64,000 bases of DNA from JAEUMY01 sp031394355 (GCA_031394355.1 JANNSU010000066.1:100271-164270), one strand, 5' to 3'; counted from the first letter of the stretch, positions 38,144 through 46,982 are shown. Numbers and translations are program-made. Notes: generated by a model not told the origin, from the sequence alone.

Positions 38144-39069
38144 GCACCGCTCGCGACTTCACGGAGCAGCGTTTCGACATTGGCATAGTCTAGCCGCACG
38201 CGTAGTTCGCCTCGCAGGCGTCGATTGGACAACCGTCGTGATTCGCGCATGAAGGACAGCAACGACTCTGGTAGTACTCGCTCCGCTTCGGCCCGCGATA
38301 TGCGGCCAGGTCGAGCCAAGCCGAAGCCGTCTGCAACCATGTCGAAATAGTCACCCATCAGCATTGGCACATCATCAGACGTGTTGTAGGCACGCCCATT
38401 CCTGCCGCGGAGCAACGCCAGCAGCGTGACCTTGGCCAGGTCCCGGGCGTGCACATGATTGCTGAAGCTGTCCTCTTCGGCCAGCAATGCGGGCGTGCCC
38501 GCCTGCAGTCGGCCCACAGGTAATCGGTCCTCGGCGTAAATGCCCGGCACACGCAGGATGCTCGACGTCCGGTTCATCGGGTCACGCCGCATCCATGTGC
38601 GAACGAGCCGCTCGGCACTGACCCGGCGCTTCGCCCGTGCGCTCGCGGGGTTGAGGGGGCGGGTTTCATCGACCCACGCGCCGCCGCAATCGCCATAGAC
38701 ACCGCTGGTGCTGATGTAAACCAACCGGTGCGCTGACAACTGTGCGCCTTGCGAATATTCGCGATGTCGCCGGCGGGCCGGATCACCCGCCGGGCGCGAC
38801 AGCGCTGAGAGAAGTCGCCTTGTCCGCACGTCTTCGCTGTCGATTGAATTCGGCGGCGCGAAGTGGACGATCCAGGTAGCCAGTCCGCGCAGTCGCGTCA
38901 GACTTTTCCGCTGGTCAAGGTTTCCGTGTACCGGCACCACGCCGAGCGCGCGCAGTCGGTCGGCCTGAGCCGGGTCGCGTATCAGCCCGTAGACCTTGAA
39001 GCGGGGTACAAGCATTGGCGCCATTCTTGCCGCCACATCCCCGAACCCCACGATCAGTATTCGCCGCAT
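38140..39069 (-). CDS. NAD(P)-dependent nucleotide-sugar epimerase-like protein with palindrome-bearing insert
   Basis: 309 residues from the ATG at 39069 (MRRILIVGFGDVAARMAPML, a Rossmann motif). Later motifs LVYISTSGVYGDCGGAWVDETRPLNP and LRVPGIYAEDRLP fit the extended-SDR family often annotated as NAD-dependent epimerases. Between LLSALSRP and HRLVYIST there is an unusual insert of about 22 residues rich in Arg (GDPARRRHREYSQGAQ). It contains an exact palindrome copy and an adjacent CCGGCGGG/CCCGCCGG hairpin. The substrate is unknown. Confidence 0.82.
   Translation of the reverse strand: MRRILIVGFGDVAARMAPMLVPRFKVYGLIRDPAQADRLRALGVVPVHGNLDQRKSLTRLRGLATWIVHFAPPNSIDSEDVRTRRLLSALSRPAGDPARRRHREYSQGAQLSAHRLVYISTSGVYGDCGGAWVDETRPLNPASARAKRRVSAERLVRTWMRRDPMNRTSSILRVPGIYAEDRLPVGRLQAGTPALLAEEDSFSNHVHARDLAKVTLLALLRGRNGRAYNTSDDVPMLMGDYFDMVADGFGLARPGRISRAEAERVLPESLLSFMRESRRLSNRRLRGELRVRLDYANVETLLREVASGA
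38751..38794. repeat. Iterated palindrome with an adjacent hairpin inside the epimerase-like gene
   Basis: Exact core at 38751-38762 (encodes Arg-Glu-Tyr-Ser), followed within 10 bp by an inverted repeat CCGGCGGG / CCCGCCGG. Both fall in a segment that looks like an insertion relative to the family. Confidence 0.85.
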
Positions 39070-39122
39070 TGATTGAGTATAGTGTGAATCCCGCATGCCT
39101 TCGCCCTACGTTACCGCACCCC

Positions 39123-40178
39123 ATGAATACCGCAATAGATATCCCTTCGCTGTCTGTAGCTGACCACGCAGTCCGATTGCCCAGCGGCAAGACCTTCAAG
39201 GTGGAATCGGGAGAAACCGTGCTCGAAGCCGCCCTTCGGCAAAATGTTGGCCTGCCCTACGGGTGCCGCAACGGCGCTTGCGGGTCCTGCAAGGGCAATA
39301 TTGTGTCGGGTACCGTCGACTACGGCGCACATCAGGCCCGCACCCTCAGTGATGAGGAAAAAGCCGCCGGCAAAGCGCTCTTCTGCTGTGCCAAGCCACT
39401 TTCAGACCTCGTGCTTGATGTCCGTGAGATCTCGGCAGGTGATGTTCAAATCCGGACACTGCCCTGTCGGGTCGAGAAAATTGACAAGGTGGCCCACGAT
39501 GTCGCGGTGTTGAAGCTGCGCCTGCCCGCCAATGAACGCCTGCAGTTTCGCGCAGGACAATACATCGACATCCTGCTGAAAGACGGCAAGCGACGCAGTT
39601 TCTCCATGGCGAACGCACCGCATGCCGACGAGTTCATCGAACTTCATATTCGCGCCTTGCCAGATGGCACATTCTCCCAGCACGTCATGAACGACATGAA
39701 GGAACGTGCGATTCTTCGTTTCGAGGGCCCGCTCGGTAGTTTTTTCCTGCGGGAGGAGTCGGACAAGCCCATCATTTTCATGGCGGGTGGCACCGGGTTT
39801 GCACCGATCAAGTCCGTTATCGAACATGCGCTGCACACGCATGTCGACCGGCAGATGGTCCTTTATTGGGGAGCCCGATCAATGCGCGACCTGTACATGG
39901 CCGAGCTGCCGGGCCGGTGGCAACGCGACTATTCGCACTTCACCTTCATTCCGGTGCTCTCCGAACCCTTGCCTGAAGACAGCTGGCAGGGCCGCACCGG
40001 TCTCGTGCACCAGGCCATACTCGACGATTTTGCCGATCTGTCGGGCTACGAGGTCTATGCCTGCGGCGCACCGGGAATGATCGAGGTCGGCCAGAAGGCG
40101 TTTGAAGCGTGTGGGCTCCCCGAAAATGCGTTCTTTGCTGACGCATTCACCTTTGCGGCCGCACCTCAATCCGCATGA
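39123..40178 (+). CDS. Ferredoxin/FAD oxidoreductase (CDP-6-deoxy-glucoseen reductase-like)
   Basis: 351 residues from the ATG at 39123. The N-terminal [2Fe-2S] ferredoxin domain has CRNGACGSCKGNIVSG with a fourth Cys in ALFCCAKPL. It is followed by an FAD-binding domain (GQYIDILLKDGKRRSFSMANAP) and an NAD-binding domain (IFMAGGTGFAPIKSVIEHAL, VYACGAPGMIEV). This architecture matches AscD/naphthalene-dioxygenase-reductase-type electron donors. Betaproteobacteria commonly carry a stand-alone copy annotated as CDP-6-deoxy-delta-3,4-glucoseen reductase. The true partner is unknown. It is divergent from the epimerase-like gene with 53 bp between starts. Confidence 0.88.
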   Translation: MNTAIDIPSLSVADHAVRLPSGKTFKVESGETVLEAALRQNVGLPYGCRNGACGSCKGNIVSGTVDYGAHQARTLSDEEKAAGKALFCCAKPLSDLVLDVREISAGDVQIRTLPCRVEKIDKVAHDVAVLKLRLPANERLQFRAGQYIDILLKDGKRRSFSMANAPHADEFIELHIRALPDGTFSQHVMNDMKERAILRFEGPLGSFFLREESDKPIIFMAGGTGFAPIKSVIEHALHTHVDRQMVLYWGARSMRDLYMAELPGRWQRDYSHFTFIPVLSEPLPEDSWQGRTGLVHQAILDDFADLSGYEVYACGAPGMIEVGQKAFEACGLPENAFFADAFTFAAAPQSA

Positions 40179-40230
40179 GTAACATCCAGCGCAATACTTT
40201 CCATCACAACCCACTCACCAAGGAGACATC

Positions 40231-40731
40231 ATGATCAAGGTTGGCGACACACTGCCGGATGGCACCCTCACCGAATTCATCGAGGAAGCATCCGAAGCCT
40301 GCACCATCGGTACCAACAACTTTCAGGTGGCCGACCTGACCAAGGGCAAGAAGATCGTGGTCTTTGGCCTGCCGGGTGCCTTCACACCCACCTGCTCGGC
40401 CAAACACGTGCCTGGCTATGTCCAGAGCCATGCTGCGCTGAAGGCCAAGGGCGTGGATGAGATTTGGTGCGTTGCCGTGAACGATGCGTTCGTGATGGGC
40501 GCGTGGGCCAGGGATCAAAAGACGGGCGGCAAGGTGCGCATGCTTGGCGACGGCAGTGCAGCGTGGACCAAGGTACTCGGTCTCGAACTCGATCTCACTG
40601 CGCGCGGAATGGGTGTGCGCATGCAGCGCTTCTCCATGCTCGTTGAAAATGGGGTGGTGAAGTCGTTCAACCTGGAAGTTCCCGGCAAGTTTGAAGTGTC
40701 GAACGCCGAGACGATGCTGGCCCAGGCCTGA
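40231..40731 (+). CDS. Peroxiredoxin, Prx5 type
   Basis: 166 residues. A strong AAGGAG Shine-Dalgarno precedes the ATG. The Prx5 signature is KIVVFGLPGAFTPTCSAKHVPGYV, with the peroxidatic Cys about 55 in PxxxTxxC. Other cysteines are near 24 and 80, and the C-terminal part reads RFSMLVENGVVKSFNLE. It reduces hydroperoxides using glutathione or thioredoxin. Glutathione synthesis genes lie elsewhere in this window. Confidence 0.93.
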   Translation: MIKVGDTLPDGTLTEFIEEASEACTIGTNNFQVADLTKGKKIVVFGLPGAFTPTCSAKHVPGYVQSHAALKAKGVDEIWCVAVNDAFVMGAWARDQKTGGKVRMLGDGSAAWTKVLGLELDLTARGMGVRMQRFSMLVENGVVKSFNLEVPGKFEVSNAETMLAQA

Positions 40732-40751
40732 TCATTCCCACCGGACGACAC

Positions 40752-41672
40752 ATGGCCAGACCGGCAATTTTCATAGACGGCGAACACGGCACCACCGGGT
40801 TGCTGATCCGCGAACTCCTCGATGCCCGTCAGGACATCGAGGTGATCAGCATCGCCGCCGACAAGCGCAAGGACCAATCGGAACGCAAGCGCCTGCTCAA
40901 TGCGGCGGATCTGGCCATTCTCTGTCTGCCCGATGAGGCGGCGCGAGAATCGGTGAGCCTGCTCGACAATCCCGCCACTCGCGTGATTGATGCCAGCACT
41001 GCGCATCGAGTGCATCCCGACTGGGCCTTTGGCTTTCCGGAAATGACCCGTGACCAGGCTGCAAGGATCGCCGCCAGCAAGCGCGTGTCCAACCCGGGGT
41101 GTTGGTCGACCTGCTTCATCGGGATGGCTCGCCCGCTGGTGGATGCAGGACTGCTTTCACCGGACGCTGCGCTCACCACCTGGGGAGTTTCCGGATACAG
41201 CGGGGGTGGACGCCAAATGATCGAAGACTTCGAAAATCCGGCGACTGCCCGCAGCTTCATCGGCTATGGCTTCGGCTTGAAGCACAAGCACCAGCCGGAA
41301 ATGAAGCATTACAGCGGTCTCAATCTGCCGCCGGTCTTCACACCATCGGTAGGCCGTTACCGGCAAGGCATGCTGGTGCAGGTGCCATTGCCTGTCGGAA
41401 TGCTGCGAGCCGGTGCAGGTGCCAACGATGTACTTCACTGCTGGCAGCGCCACTATGAAGGCCGGCATCATGTTGAGGTGATGCCCGGCAGCCCGGTTCC
41501 CGGCGAGCTGGATCCGGAGGCCTTGAATGGCACCAACCAGATGCAGCTGTTCGCGTTTGAAAATCCGGATCTCGGCCAGGTCGTGATGGTGGCGCGGCTC
41601 GACAATCTGGGCAAGGGGGCGGGCCGCGCCGCCTTGCAGAACGCGGCCCTCATGTTGGGATTGTCAGCCTGA
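40752..41672 (+). CDS. argC: N-acetyl-gamma-glutamyl-phosphate reductase (type 2)
   Basis: 306 residues, the short type 2 ArgC. It reduces N-acetylglutamyl phosphate in arginine synthesis. Seen: IFIDGEHGTTGLLIREL (NADP motif), ILCLPDEAARESVSL, VIDASTAHRV, WAFGFPEM and the active site VSNPGCWSTCFIGMARPLVDAG (Cys). Further family stretches are GVSGYSGGGRQMI and LGKGAGRAALQNAALML. It lies 20 bp after the peroxiredoxin gene and its end overlaps the convergent creD by 9 bp. Confidence 0.95.
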   Translation: MARPAIFIDGEHGTTGLLIRELLDARQDIEVISIAADKRKDQSERKRLLNAADLAILCLPDEAARESVSLLDNPATRVIDASTAHRVHPDWAFGFPEMTRDQAARIAASKRVSNPGCWSTCFIGMARPLVDAGLLSPDAALTTWGVSGYSGGGRQMIEDFENPATARSFIGYGFGLKHKHQPEMKHYSGLNLPPVFTPSVGRYRQGMLVQVPLPVGMLRAGAGANDVLHCWQRHYEGRHHVEVMPGSPVPGELDPEALNGTNQMQLFAFENPDLGQVVMVARLDNLGKGAGRAALQNAALMLGLSA

Positions 41673-43010
41673 CGACTCGCCTGCCGCGGGTGGCGTGTTC
41701 GTCGGCTGACCGAGCCGGTACCAATCCACTTTGCGGGTGAGCACCATCACTGTGGCGAGCGCGGCGAAGAGCAGCAGCGAACCCAGGACCAGCGCGTTAT
41801 CCTCGGAAAGCAGTAATCCGTACAGAGCCAGGTAGAGCAGGCCGAACAATGCGCCGAAGCCCAGGCCGCGAGCGCGGCTTCTCAGCACGTGGCTGATGTA
41901 GTAGGTCATCAGCCCCACGCAGGCCAGCGATGCCGCCAGGTACGCCCGGCCAAAGGCCAGATGCTCGGAGAGACTCACGATCAGGAGGAAGAAAGTCGCG
42001 AGCGCCAGGCCCACCAATCCGTACTGCAGGGGATGGACTGCAACACCCTTCAATACCTCGATCAGGAAGAATGCCGCGAAGGTCAGCGCAACGAACAGCG
42101 CGCCATATTTCACCGCACGCTCTGCCTGAAGGTAGATGTTCACCGGCTCGATGAAGCGCACGCCAAAGGCCTCGAGGCCAGGATTGCTGGTCTTCAACAG
42201 GCGATCATTCTGGCTGGCGTAGTGCGTCACATCCCAGGTGGCGCGGAAGCCTTGATCGCTGATCGTCCTGTCGACCGGAAGGAAGCTGCCGAGAAAATTG
42301 GGATGCGGCCAGGGTGACTGCAGCGTGACCTGTGTGCGCTGTCCCAGCGGGGCGAAGTTGACTGCGCCGGTTCCGATCCAGTTCAGCTTCACGCTTGCCG
42401 CAACGGACTGCGCCTTGTGGTCGGGCCACTTCCCCAATGGGGCATGCAGGCCTTGAGCCAGCCCGACGAATTCCGTTCCTGGCTGGACGGGGCGCGTGTC
42501 ACCGTTCCAACTCACCGCCGGTGAGCCGATGATGCCGCGTGCGTCCGTGAGCCCGATGGCAAGCCATGCATCCTGCTGCTCCAAAGCCTCGCGCTTCAGG
42601 CCGGTGCCCAGCATCGCCGGCACATCGAACCGCAGCCGCCAGCGGCCTTCCGACTTCAGTACCTGCGCCTTGTAAAGCCCCTTGTAACGGGCCTCTGTGT
42701 CGGTGGTTGCTTCCAGCTTCGCCTCAGTGGGCGTGAATACGGCGATGCGCGAGTGCGGCGTGACGATTGTGCGGTAGCGCTTCAAGGGTTCGTCCCAGGA
42801 CTCGGTACTGACGTGCTCGATGTAGCGGATCACGAGAAAGGGCGTGGTCACTGTCTGTGCATGTGCCGCACTGGCCGCGATGGTTTTCTCGACCTCCATT
42901 TGGCGATGCTGGCGGGCAGAGATCAGCCCTTCGATCAGCGTCAAGGGAGCTAGCAACAGCAGGGTGAGCGTGACGATGGAGAACAGTTTGATGGCGAGGG
43001 ACTTCTGCAT
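41664..43010 (-). CDS. creD: Inner-membrane protein CreD
   Basis: 448 residues. An N-terminal helix (KLFSIVTLTLLLLAPLTLIEGLI) precedes a large periplasmic domain and a C-terminal cluster of about five helices (VALTFAAFFLIEVL, LVGLALATFFLLIVSLSEH, AYLAASLACVGLMTYYIS, ALFGLLYLALYGLLL, LLLFAALATVMVL). The phrase LFVALTFAAFFLIEVLKGVAVHPLQYGLVGLAL is typical of CreD. In E. coli creD is controlled by the CreBC two-component system and affects envelope integrity. Here a two-component system lies about 800 bp upstream, separated by a hairpin array and a small membrane protein. Confidence 0.92.
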   Translation of the reverse strand: MQKSLAIKLFSIVTLTLLLLAPLTLIEGLISARQHRQMEVEKTIAASAAHAQTVTTPFLVIRYIEHVSTESWDEPLKRYRTIVTPHSRIAVFTPTEAKLEATTDTEARYKGLYKAQVLKSEGRWRLRFDVPAMLGTGLKREALEQQDAWLAIGLTDARGIIGSPAVSWNGDTRPVQPGTEFVGLAQGLHAPLGKWPDHKAQSVAASVKLNWIGTGAVNFAPLGQRTQVTLQSPWPHPNFLGSFLPVDRTISDQGFRATWDVTHYASQNDRLLKTSNPGLEAFGVRFIEPVNIYLQAERAVKYGALFVALTFAAFFLIEVLKGVAVHPLQYGLVGLALATFFLLIVSLSEHLAFGRAYLAASLACVGLMTYYISHVLRSRARGLGFGALFGLLYLALYGLLLSEDNALVLGSLLLFAALATVMVLTRKVDWYRLGQPTNTPPAAGESSG

Positions 43011-43080
43011 GACGCGTCTCGGTTGGTGTTTGGTTCATGGGGGGGCTTGTTGTCGGGCTGCTGCACTTTCAGCACGGCAA

Positions 43081-43311
43081 GCAAACCTTTGCATCCGACT
43101 GTTCGATGACTCCCAGCCCGTTGCCTGCAGGCAACGGTCGCAAATTCGGCGAAAGAGACAAACGCTTGTCTCTTTCATGTGTGGCACTCCCAGCCGGCCC
43201 GAGGCAATGGGCCGTCGCATTTTCAGCGCAGGAAGCAAACTCTTGCTTCCTGCGAAACCCTGAAAATGCCCCAGAGGGCGCCCGCCCGGGAGGAGAGACC
43301 GGACGGGCGCC
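43081..43311. repeat. Array of five strong hairpins upstream of creD
   Basis: In order: GCAAA/TTTGC (43081-43092), the perfect 20-bp palindrome CCGTTGCCTGCAGGCAACGG (43118-43137), an 11-bp stem GAAAGAGACAA/TTGTCTCTTTC (43151-43176), a 12-bp stem CGCAGGAAGCAA/TTGCTTCCTGCG nested in GCATTTTCAG/CTGAAAATGC (43217-43269), and a 13-bp GC stem with one mismatch (43277-43311). Three loops share the pattern CAAAC..TTG. The region separates the small membrane protein gene from creD on the minus strand. Confidence 0.9.
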
Positions 43312-43327
43312 ACGCTCCAAGACGGGG

Positions 43328-43576
43328 CTATTGGCTGGTGGGCTCGACAGCTGAAACGGGTAGAGACGCCAATCCGCCGGACCCGGGATCCAGCTGCTGG
43401 TGACTCGCAACAAGGAATACAAGCAACCCGGAGACAAGTCCGAACACGAGACCGCTCACCACCGCAGCGAGGACCATTCGCAGGAACTCAGTGCTACCGG
43501 AGTGTGTGGGCACGGCGATTGCGGGAGCGGGGGACTTCAACGTGGTGCGCTTGATCTGGGCGATGCGGCTTTGCAT
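43328..43576 (-). CDS. Small membrane protein, unknown function
   Basis: 82 residues from the ATG at 43576, which has GAGGAG about 8 nt upstream; an earlier in-frame ATG (43630) lacks such a site. The N-terminus is cytoplasmic and basic (MQSRIAQIKRTTLKSP). One long hydrophobic helix (FLRMVLAAVVSGLVFGLVSGLLVFLVA) spans about residues 32-58, and a short Gly/Ser/Pro tail ends the protein. I do not recognise a family. Its place between creD and the response regulator suggests an envelope role, but this is only context. Confidence 0.6.
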   Translation of the reverse strand: MQSRIAQIKRTTLKSPAPAIAVPTHSGSTEFLRMVLAAVVSGLVFGLVSGLLVFLVASHQQLDPGSGGLASLPVSAVEPTSQ

Positions 43577-43752
43577 GGTGGGCTCCTCGGTGGGTGTTGG
43601 TGCCATTGAAGCGCCTGATTCGGTCTGCAAGTGGGTTGCAATTCTGCGAAGGTGACGACGGAATGTGGCCGAATCGTGACGCGGGCCTTCTGCCAGACTC
43701 GGGGTCGGTTCTTCCAGTTATAGTGCGACCAGCTACGGCTTCCCGGCATCAC

Positions 43753-43766
43753 TGCGAATATTCGCA
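43753..43766. repeat. Iterated palindrome upstream of the response regulator
   Basis: Full 14-bp form, intergenic. It ends 17 bp before the ATG and 4 bp before the AGGAG ribosome-binding site. Confidence 0.95.
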
Positions 43767-43783
43767 ACCAAGGAGACATCGAC

Positions 43784-44473
43784 ATGGCAAAACGAGTGGC
43801 ATTGGTCGAGGACGACAGCGCCATCCGCGACAACATTTCCGACGCATTGAAGCGCTACGGCTACGACGTGATGCCGTTTGCATCACGCGCCGAAGCGATG
43901 ACGGTGCTGAAGACCCGGTTGCCGGACATGGCCATCATCGATATCGGTCTCGGTGCGGAGGTGGATGGCGGTTTCAATCTGTGCCGTGATCTGCGCGCCC
44001 TGTCGGAGCAATTGCCGATCATCATCCTGTCCGCGCGCGACAGCGACTTCGACATCGTGTCCGGCCTGCGTCTGGGCGCGGACGACTATCTGACGAAAGA
44101 CACCAGCCTGCCGCACCTCATGGCACGAATTGCCGCGCTGTTCCGGCGCATCGACGCCTTCGGCGAGGCACCCCGCACGGAAGCCATCGTCGATCGCGGT
44201 GATCTCAATCTCGACATCAATCGGCTGACGGCCACTTGGAAAGCTGTGCCCGTCGTACTGACCGTGACCGAGTTCTGGATGGTGCATGCCCTGGTCAAGT
44301 TCGTGGGCCACGTGAAGAACCGCGACCAGCTCATGGGTGAGGCGGAAATGGTGGTGGATGACAGCACGATCACGTCGCACATGAAGCGCATCCGCAAGAA
44401 ATTTCTGGCGGTGGATGAATCTTTCGACGCCATCGAGACCGTGTATGGCATGGGCTATCGCTGGGTCGCCTGA
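43784..44473 (+). CDS. Response regulator resembling the 'proteobacterial dedicated sortase system' type
   Basis: 229 residues. An N-terminal receiver domain has VALVEDDSAIRDN (acidic pocket), the phosphorylated Asp about 53 in MAIIDIGLG, SARDSDFDIVSGLRLGADDYLTKD and its Lys. The C-terminal OmpR-type winged helix has LTVTEFWMVHALVKFVGHVKNRDQLM and IRKKFLAVDESFDAIETVYGMGYRW. Sequence features match my recollection of the PdsR family, which normally accompanies a sortase; none is present here. An AAGGAGA Shine-Dalgarno and a palindrome copy lie just upstream. The kinase follows after 27 bp. Confidence 0.82.
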   Translation: MAKRVALVEDDSAIRDNISDALKRYGYDVMPFASRAEAMTVLKTRLPDMAIIDIGLGAEVDGGFNLCRDLRALSEQLPIIILSARDSDFDIVSGLRLGADDYLTKDTSLPHLMARIAALFRRIDAFGEAPRTEAIVDRGDLNLDINRLTATWKAVPVVLTVTEFWMVHALVKFVGHVKNRDQLMGEAEMVVDDSTITSHMKRIRKKFLAVDESFDAIETVYGMGYRWVA

Positions 44474-44500
44474 TCCGCGCCCGGAAGCAGTGCGCCCAGA

Positions 44501-46129
44501 ATGAAATTCCTGTTTTCCATCCGCGGCAAACTGCTTCTCGTGTCTTTGGTGCTGCTCGTCATTCCGGCAGTCGGTTATCGCTTTGTGACACACATGGAGG
44601 CATTCCTGCGCGAAAGCCAGGAGCAGGCGCTGGAGGGTGCCACGCGCGCCATCGCTGCGACGCTGTCCGAGCGGCCCGCGCTGTTTTCGCGACGGGAGAC
44701 CACAGCCGATGAAGATGCGGCGCTGGAGCGCCGACAGGTGGTGGCACTCTTCGGCAGTTCTGATCCCGAGGCTGTCGCCACACTGGGGGCCACCTACCAG
44801 CCGTCCGAGGAGGTCGAGCGCATTCTCGATGTGCTCGGGCGCAGCGCGTCGCGAATCTGGGTGGTGGATTCGGCATCACGCGTGCGCGGCCTGTCCGGGT
44901 CGCTCAAGACCCGCCAGACCAAGGCAGACAACGCTGCCTCAGAGAGCCGACCCTTGAGCCATGCCGTGATCCGGCTGTTGCGTCTCCCCACTGGCGATGC
45001 GCGCGATGATCCCGAACACAGCAGACGCGCGGTCATGGCGCAGGTGGACCGGGCACTTATTGGCGCGCCATCCGCCGTGTGGCGCTATACACGGGACCGG
45101 CAGGGCGTCGTATTGTCTGCGGCGCAGCCCGTCTGGTCGGGTGACGATATCGTCGGTGCAGTCGTAGTCGAGGAGACCACCGGCGCGATTCAACTCCTCA
45201 AGCTGGAGGCGCTGGAAAACCTGCTCACCATTACGCTTATCGTATTCCTCGCCGGATTCGTCACCCTCATCCTGTTCGCCTGGCGGCTTGCCGCGCGAGT
45301 GCGACAGCTCGGTCTCGCAGCCGATGCGGCGATTGACGCGCAAGGCCGTATTCGCGGGGATCTCGAGCCCTCTGAGGTTCAGGATGAGCTGGGCGAGCTG
45401 TCACGCAATCTCGCCGCGACGGTGCACCGGCTCAAGGACTACAACCAGCACCTCGAGAGCCTGTCGGGTCGGCTGTCACACGAACTTCGCACGCCTGTTG
45501 CCATCGTGCGGTCATCCCTCGACAATCTCAAGCTGCAGGCCGTGGCACCTGAGACGGCGGTATACATCGAGCGCGCCGATGCGGGGGTGCAGCGTTTGTC
45601 TAAGCTCATCTCCCGACTGTCTGAGGCCACGCAACTTGAACGATTCCTGCAGGGTGCCGAGCGTGAGATGTTCGATCCTGCAGCGGTCATCGCAGGATGC
45701 GTTGCGGGATACAGGGCGACCTTCCCCGCGCGAAAATTCGCATTCGAAAGCACTGCGGATGGCGTGACACTCAATGGTGTGCCGGACGCGCTCGCGCAAC
45801 TGCTCGACAAATTGATCTCGAACGCAATGGATTTCCAGGTGCCGGACACACCCATCGATATCCGCTTGGCGCGCTTAGACCGGTTCCTGATTCTCTCTAT
45901 CAGTAACGAAGGCCCGTTGCTGCCGCCGGGTTCCGCAACAACACTGTTCTCCTCGATGGTCTCCTGGCGCAGCCAGGGCAGTACGCCGCCGGGCGAAACC
46001 GTCGGTCATCTTGGTCTGGGTCTCTATATCGTGCGACTCATCGCGGAATTTCATGGCGGATATCCTGAAGCCGCCAACCGCGCAGATGGCCGCGGTGTGG
46101 AGATACGCGTCCGGCTGGCACTGGGCTGA
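44501..46129 (+). CDS. Sensor histidine kinase resembling the 'dedicated sortase system' type
   Basis: 542 residues. A first helix (LLLVSLVLLVIPAVGYRFV, residues about 11-29) and a second (LLTITLIVFLAGFVTLILFAW, about 241-261) enclose a periplasmic sensor domain. HAMP-like helices precede the dimerisation box LSGRLSHELRTPVAIV, with the phosphorylated His about 327. The ATPase domain has KLISNAMDF (N box), ILSISNEGPLLP and HLGLGLYIVRLIAEFHGG. The N-E-G version of the usual D-x-G box fits the PdsS-like family. It partners the preceding regulator. The downstream 130 bp are non-coding. Confidence 0.85.
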   Translation: MKFLFSIRGKLLLVSLVLLVIPAVGYRFVTHMEAFLRESQEQALEGATRAIAATLSERPALFSRRETTADEDAALERRQVVALFGSSDPEAVATLGATYQPSEEVERILDVLGRSASRIWVVDSASRVRGLSGSLKTRQTKADNAASESRPLSHAVIRLLRLPTGDARDDPEHSRRAVMAQVDRALIGAPSAVWRYTRDRQGVVLSAAQPVWSGDDIVGAVVVEETTGAIQLLKLEALENLLTITLIVFLAGFVTLILFAWRLAARVRQLGLAADAAIDAQGRIRGDLEPSEVQDELGELSRNLAATVHRLKDYNQHLESLSGRLSHELRTPVAIVRSSLDNLKLQAVAPETAVYIERADAGVQRLSKLISRLSEATQLERFLQGAEREMFDPAAVIAGCVAGYRATFPARKFAFESTADGVTLNGVPDALAQLLDKLISNAMDFQVPDTPIDIRLARLDRFLILSISNEGPLLPPGSATTLFSSMVSWRSQGSTPPGETVGHLGLGLYIVRLIAEFHGGYPEAANRADGRGVEIRVRLALG

Positions 46130-46260
46130 TCCGGCAATGTTGGAACAGCTGTCAGCTGGTCCACGGGTTGGCACATTCTGCTACATCAAAGTGGGGTCCC
46201 ATCAACTAGTCTTGTATCGGACATTGCCACCACATTGCAGGCGGCACCAAGGAGTCGACC

Positions 46261-46806
46261 ATGAACAGCAAGTCCGCTTTGGCATTTCTGATCGGATGTG
46301 TGGCGACCATTGCATCCGCGCAGCAGCCTGCTTTGCCATCCTCACCGGCACCGCCTGTGAAGCCGTGCAGCCAGCCGGAAGCCCGCCAGTTTGATTTCTG
46401 GCTTGGCCAGTGGGCAGGACGGTTCAGCAGCAACGGCAAACCGGTCACGGGCAGCAATCAAGTCACCGCGATGTATGACGGCTGCGTCATCGTGGAACAG
46501 TTTGATGGCGCGCCAGGCACACCGCTAAAGGGTATGAGTCATTCGGTTTTCGACGCCAGCACCCGGCGCTGGAAGCAGACATGGGTCGACAACAGCGGCA
46601 GCTATCTCGATTTCACGGGGGGCTGGGAAGGTGATCGAATGATCCTGGCACGTGAATTGGAGCGGGACGGGAAGCGGTTCCAACAGCGCATGGTGTGGTT
46701 CGACATCCGCCCCGACGCGTTCAACTGGCAATGGGAGAGATCCGACGATGGCGGCAAGACCTGGCGCGTCAACTGGCGCATCGATTACCAGCGCAAGCCG
46801 TCCTAG
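46261..46806 (+). CDS. Periplasmic DUF1579-like protein
   Basis: 181 residues. The signal peptide (MNSKSALAFLIGCVATIASA) probably cleaves before QQP. The mature part has EARQFDFWLGQWAGRFSSNG, MYDGCVIVEQFDG, SHSVFDASTRRWKQTWVDNSGSYLDFTGGWEGDRMILARE and WQWERSDDGGKTWRVNWRIDYQRK. This pattern of a lipocalin-like barrel that begins with a FDFWxGxW motif matches DUF1579-type proteins. No biochemical role is established. It is separated from both neighbours by non-coding gaps and is probably monocistronic. Confidence 0.75.
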   Translation: MNSKSALAFLIGCVATIASAQQPALPSSPAPPVKPCSQPEARQFDFWLGQWAGRFSSNGKPVTGSNQVTAMYDGCVIVEQFDGAPGTPLKGMSHSVFDASTRRWKQTWVDNSGSYLDFTGGWEGDRMILARELERDGKRFQQRMVWFDIRPDAFNWQWERSDDGGKTWRVNWRIDYQRKPS

Positions 46807-46982
46807 AGACGATGTGCCGCCGGACTCCCCGAGATGCCAGTCAATGACCGAGGCAAACCGTTGCAGCTTGTCGGACACAACCCGATATGCTGGCCACATT
46901 GGCAGACCGAATCGGTTGACAGTTCCCGGCATGTCAGATCGCGCGTGACCAAACGGATCGGTTGTGCCACTGTCATGTCAAC

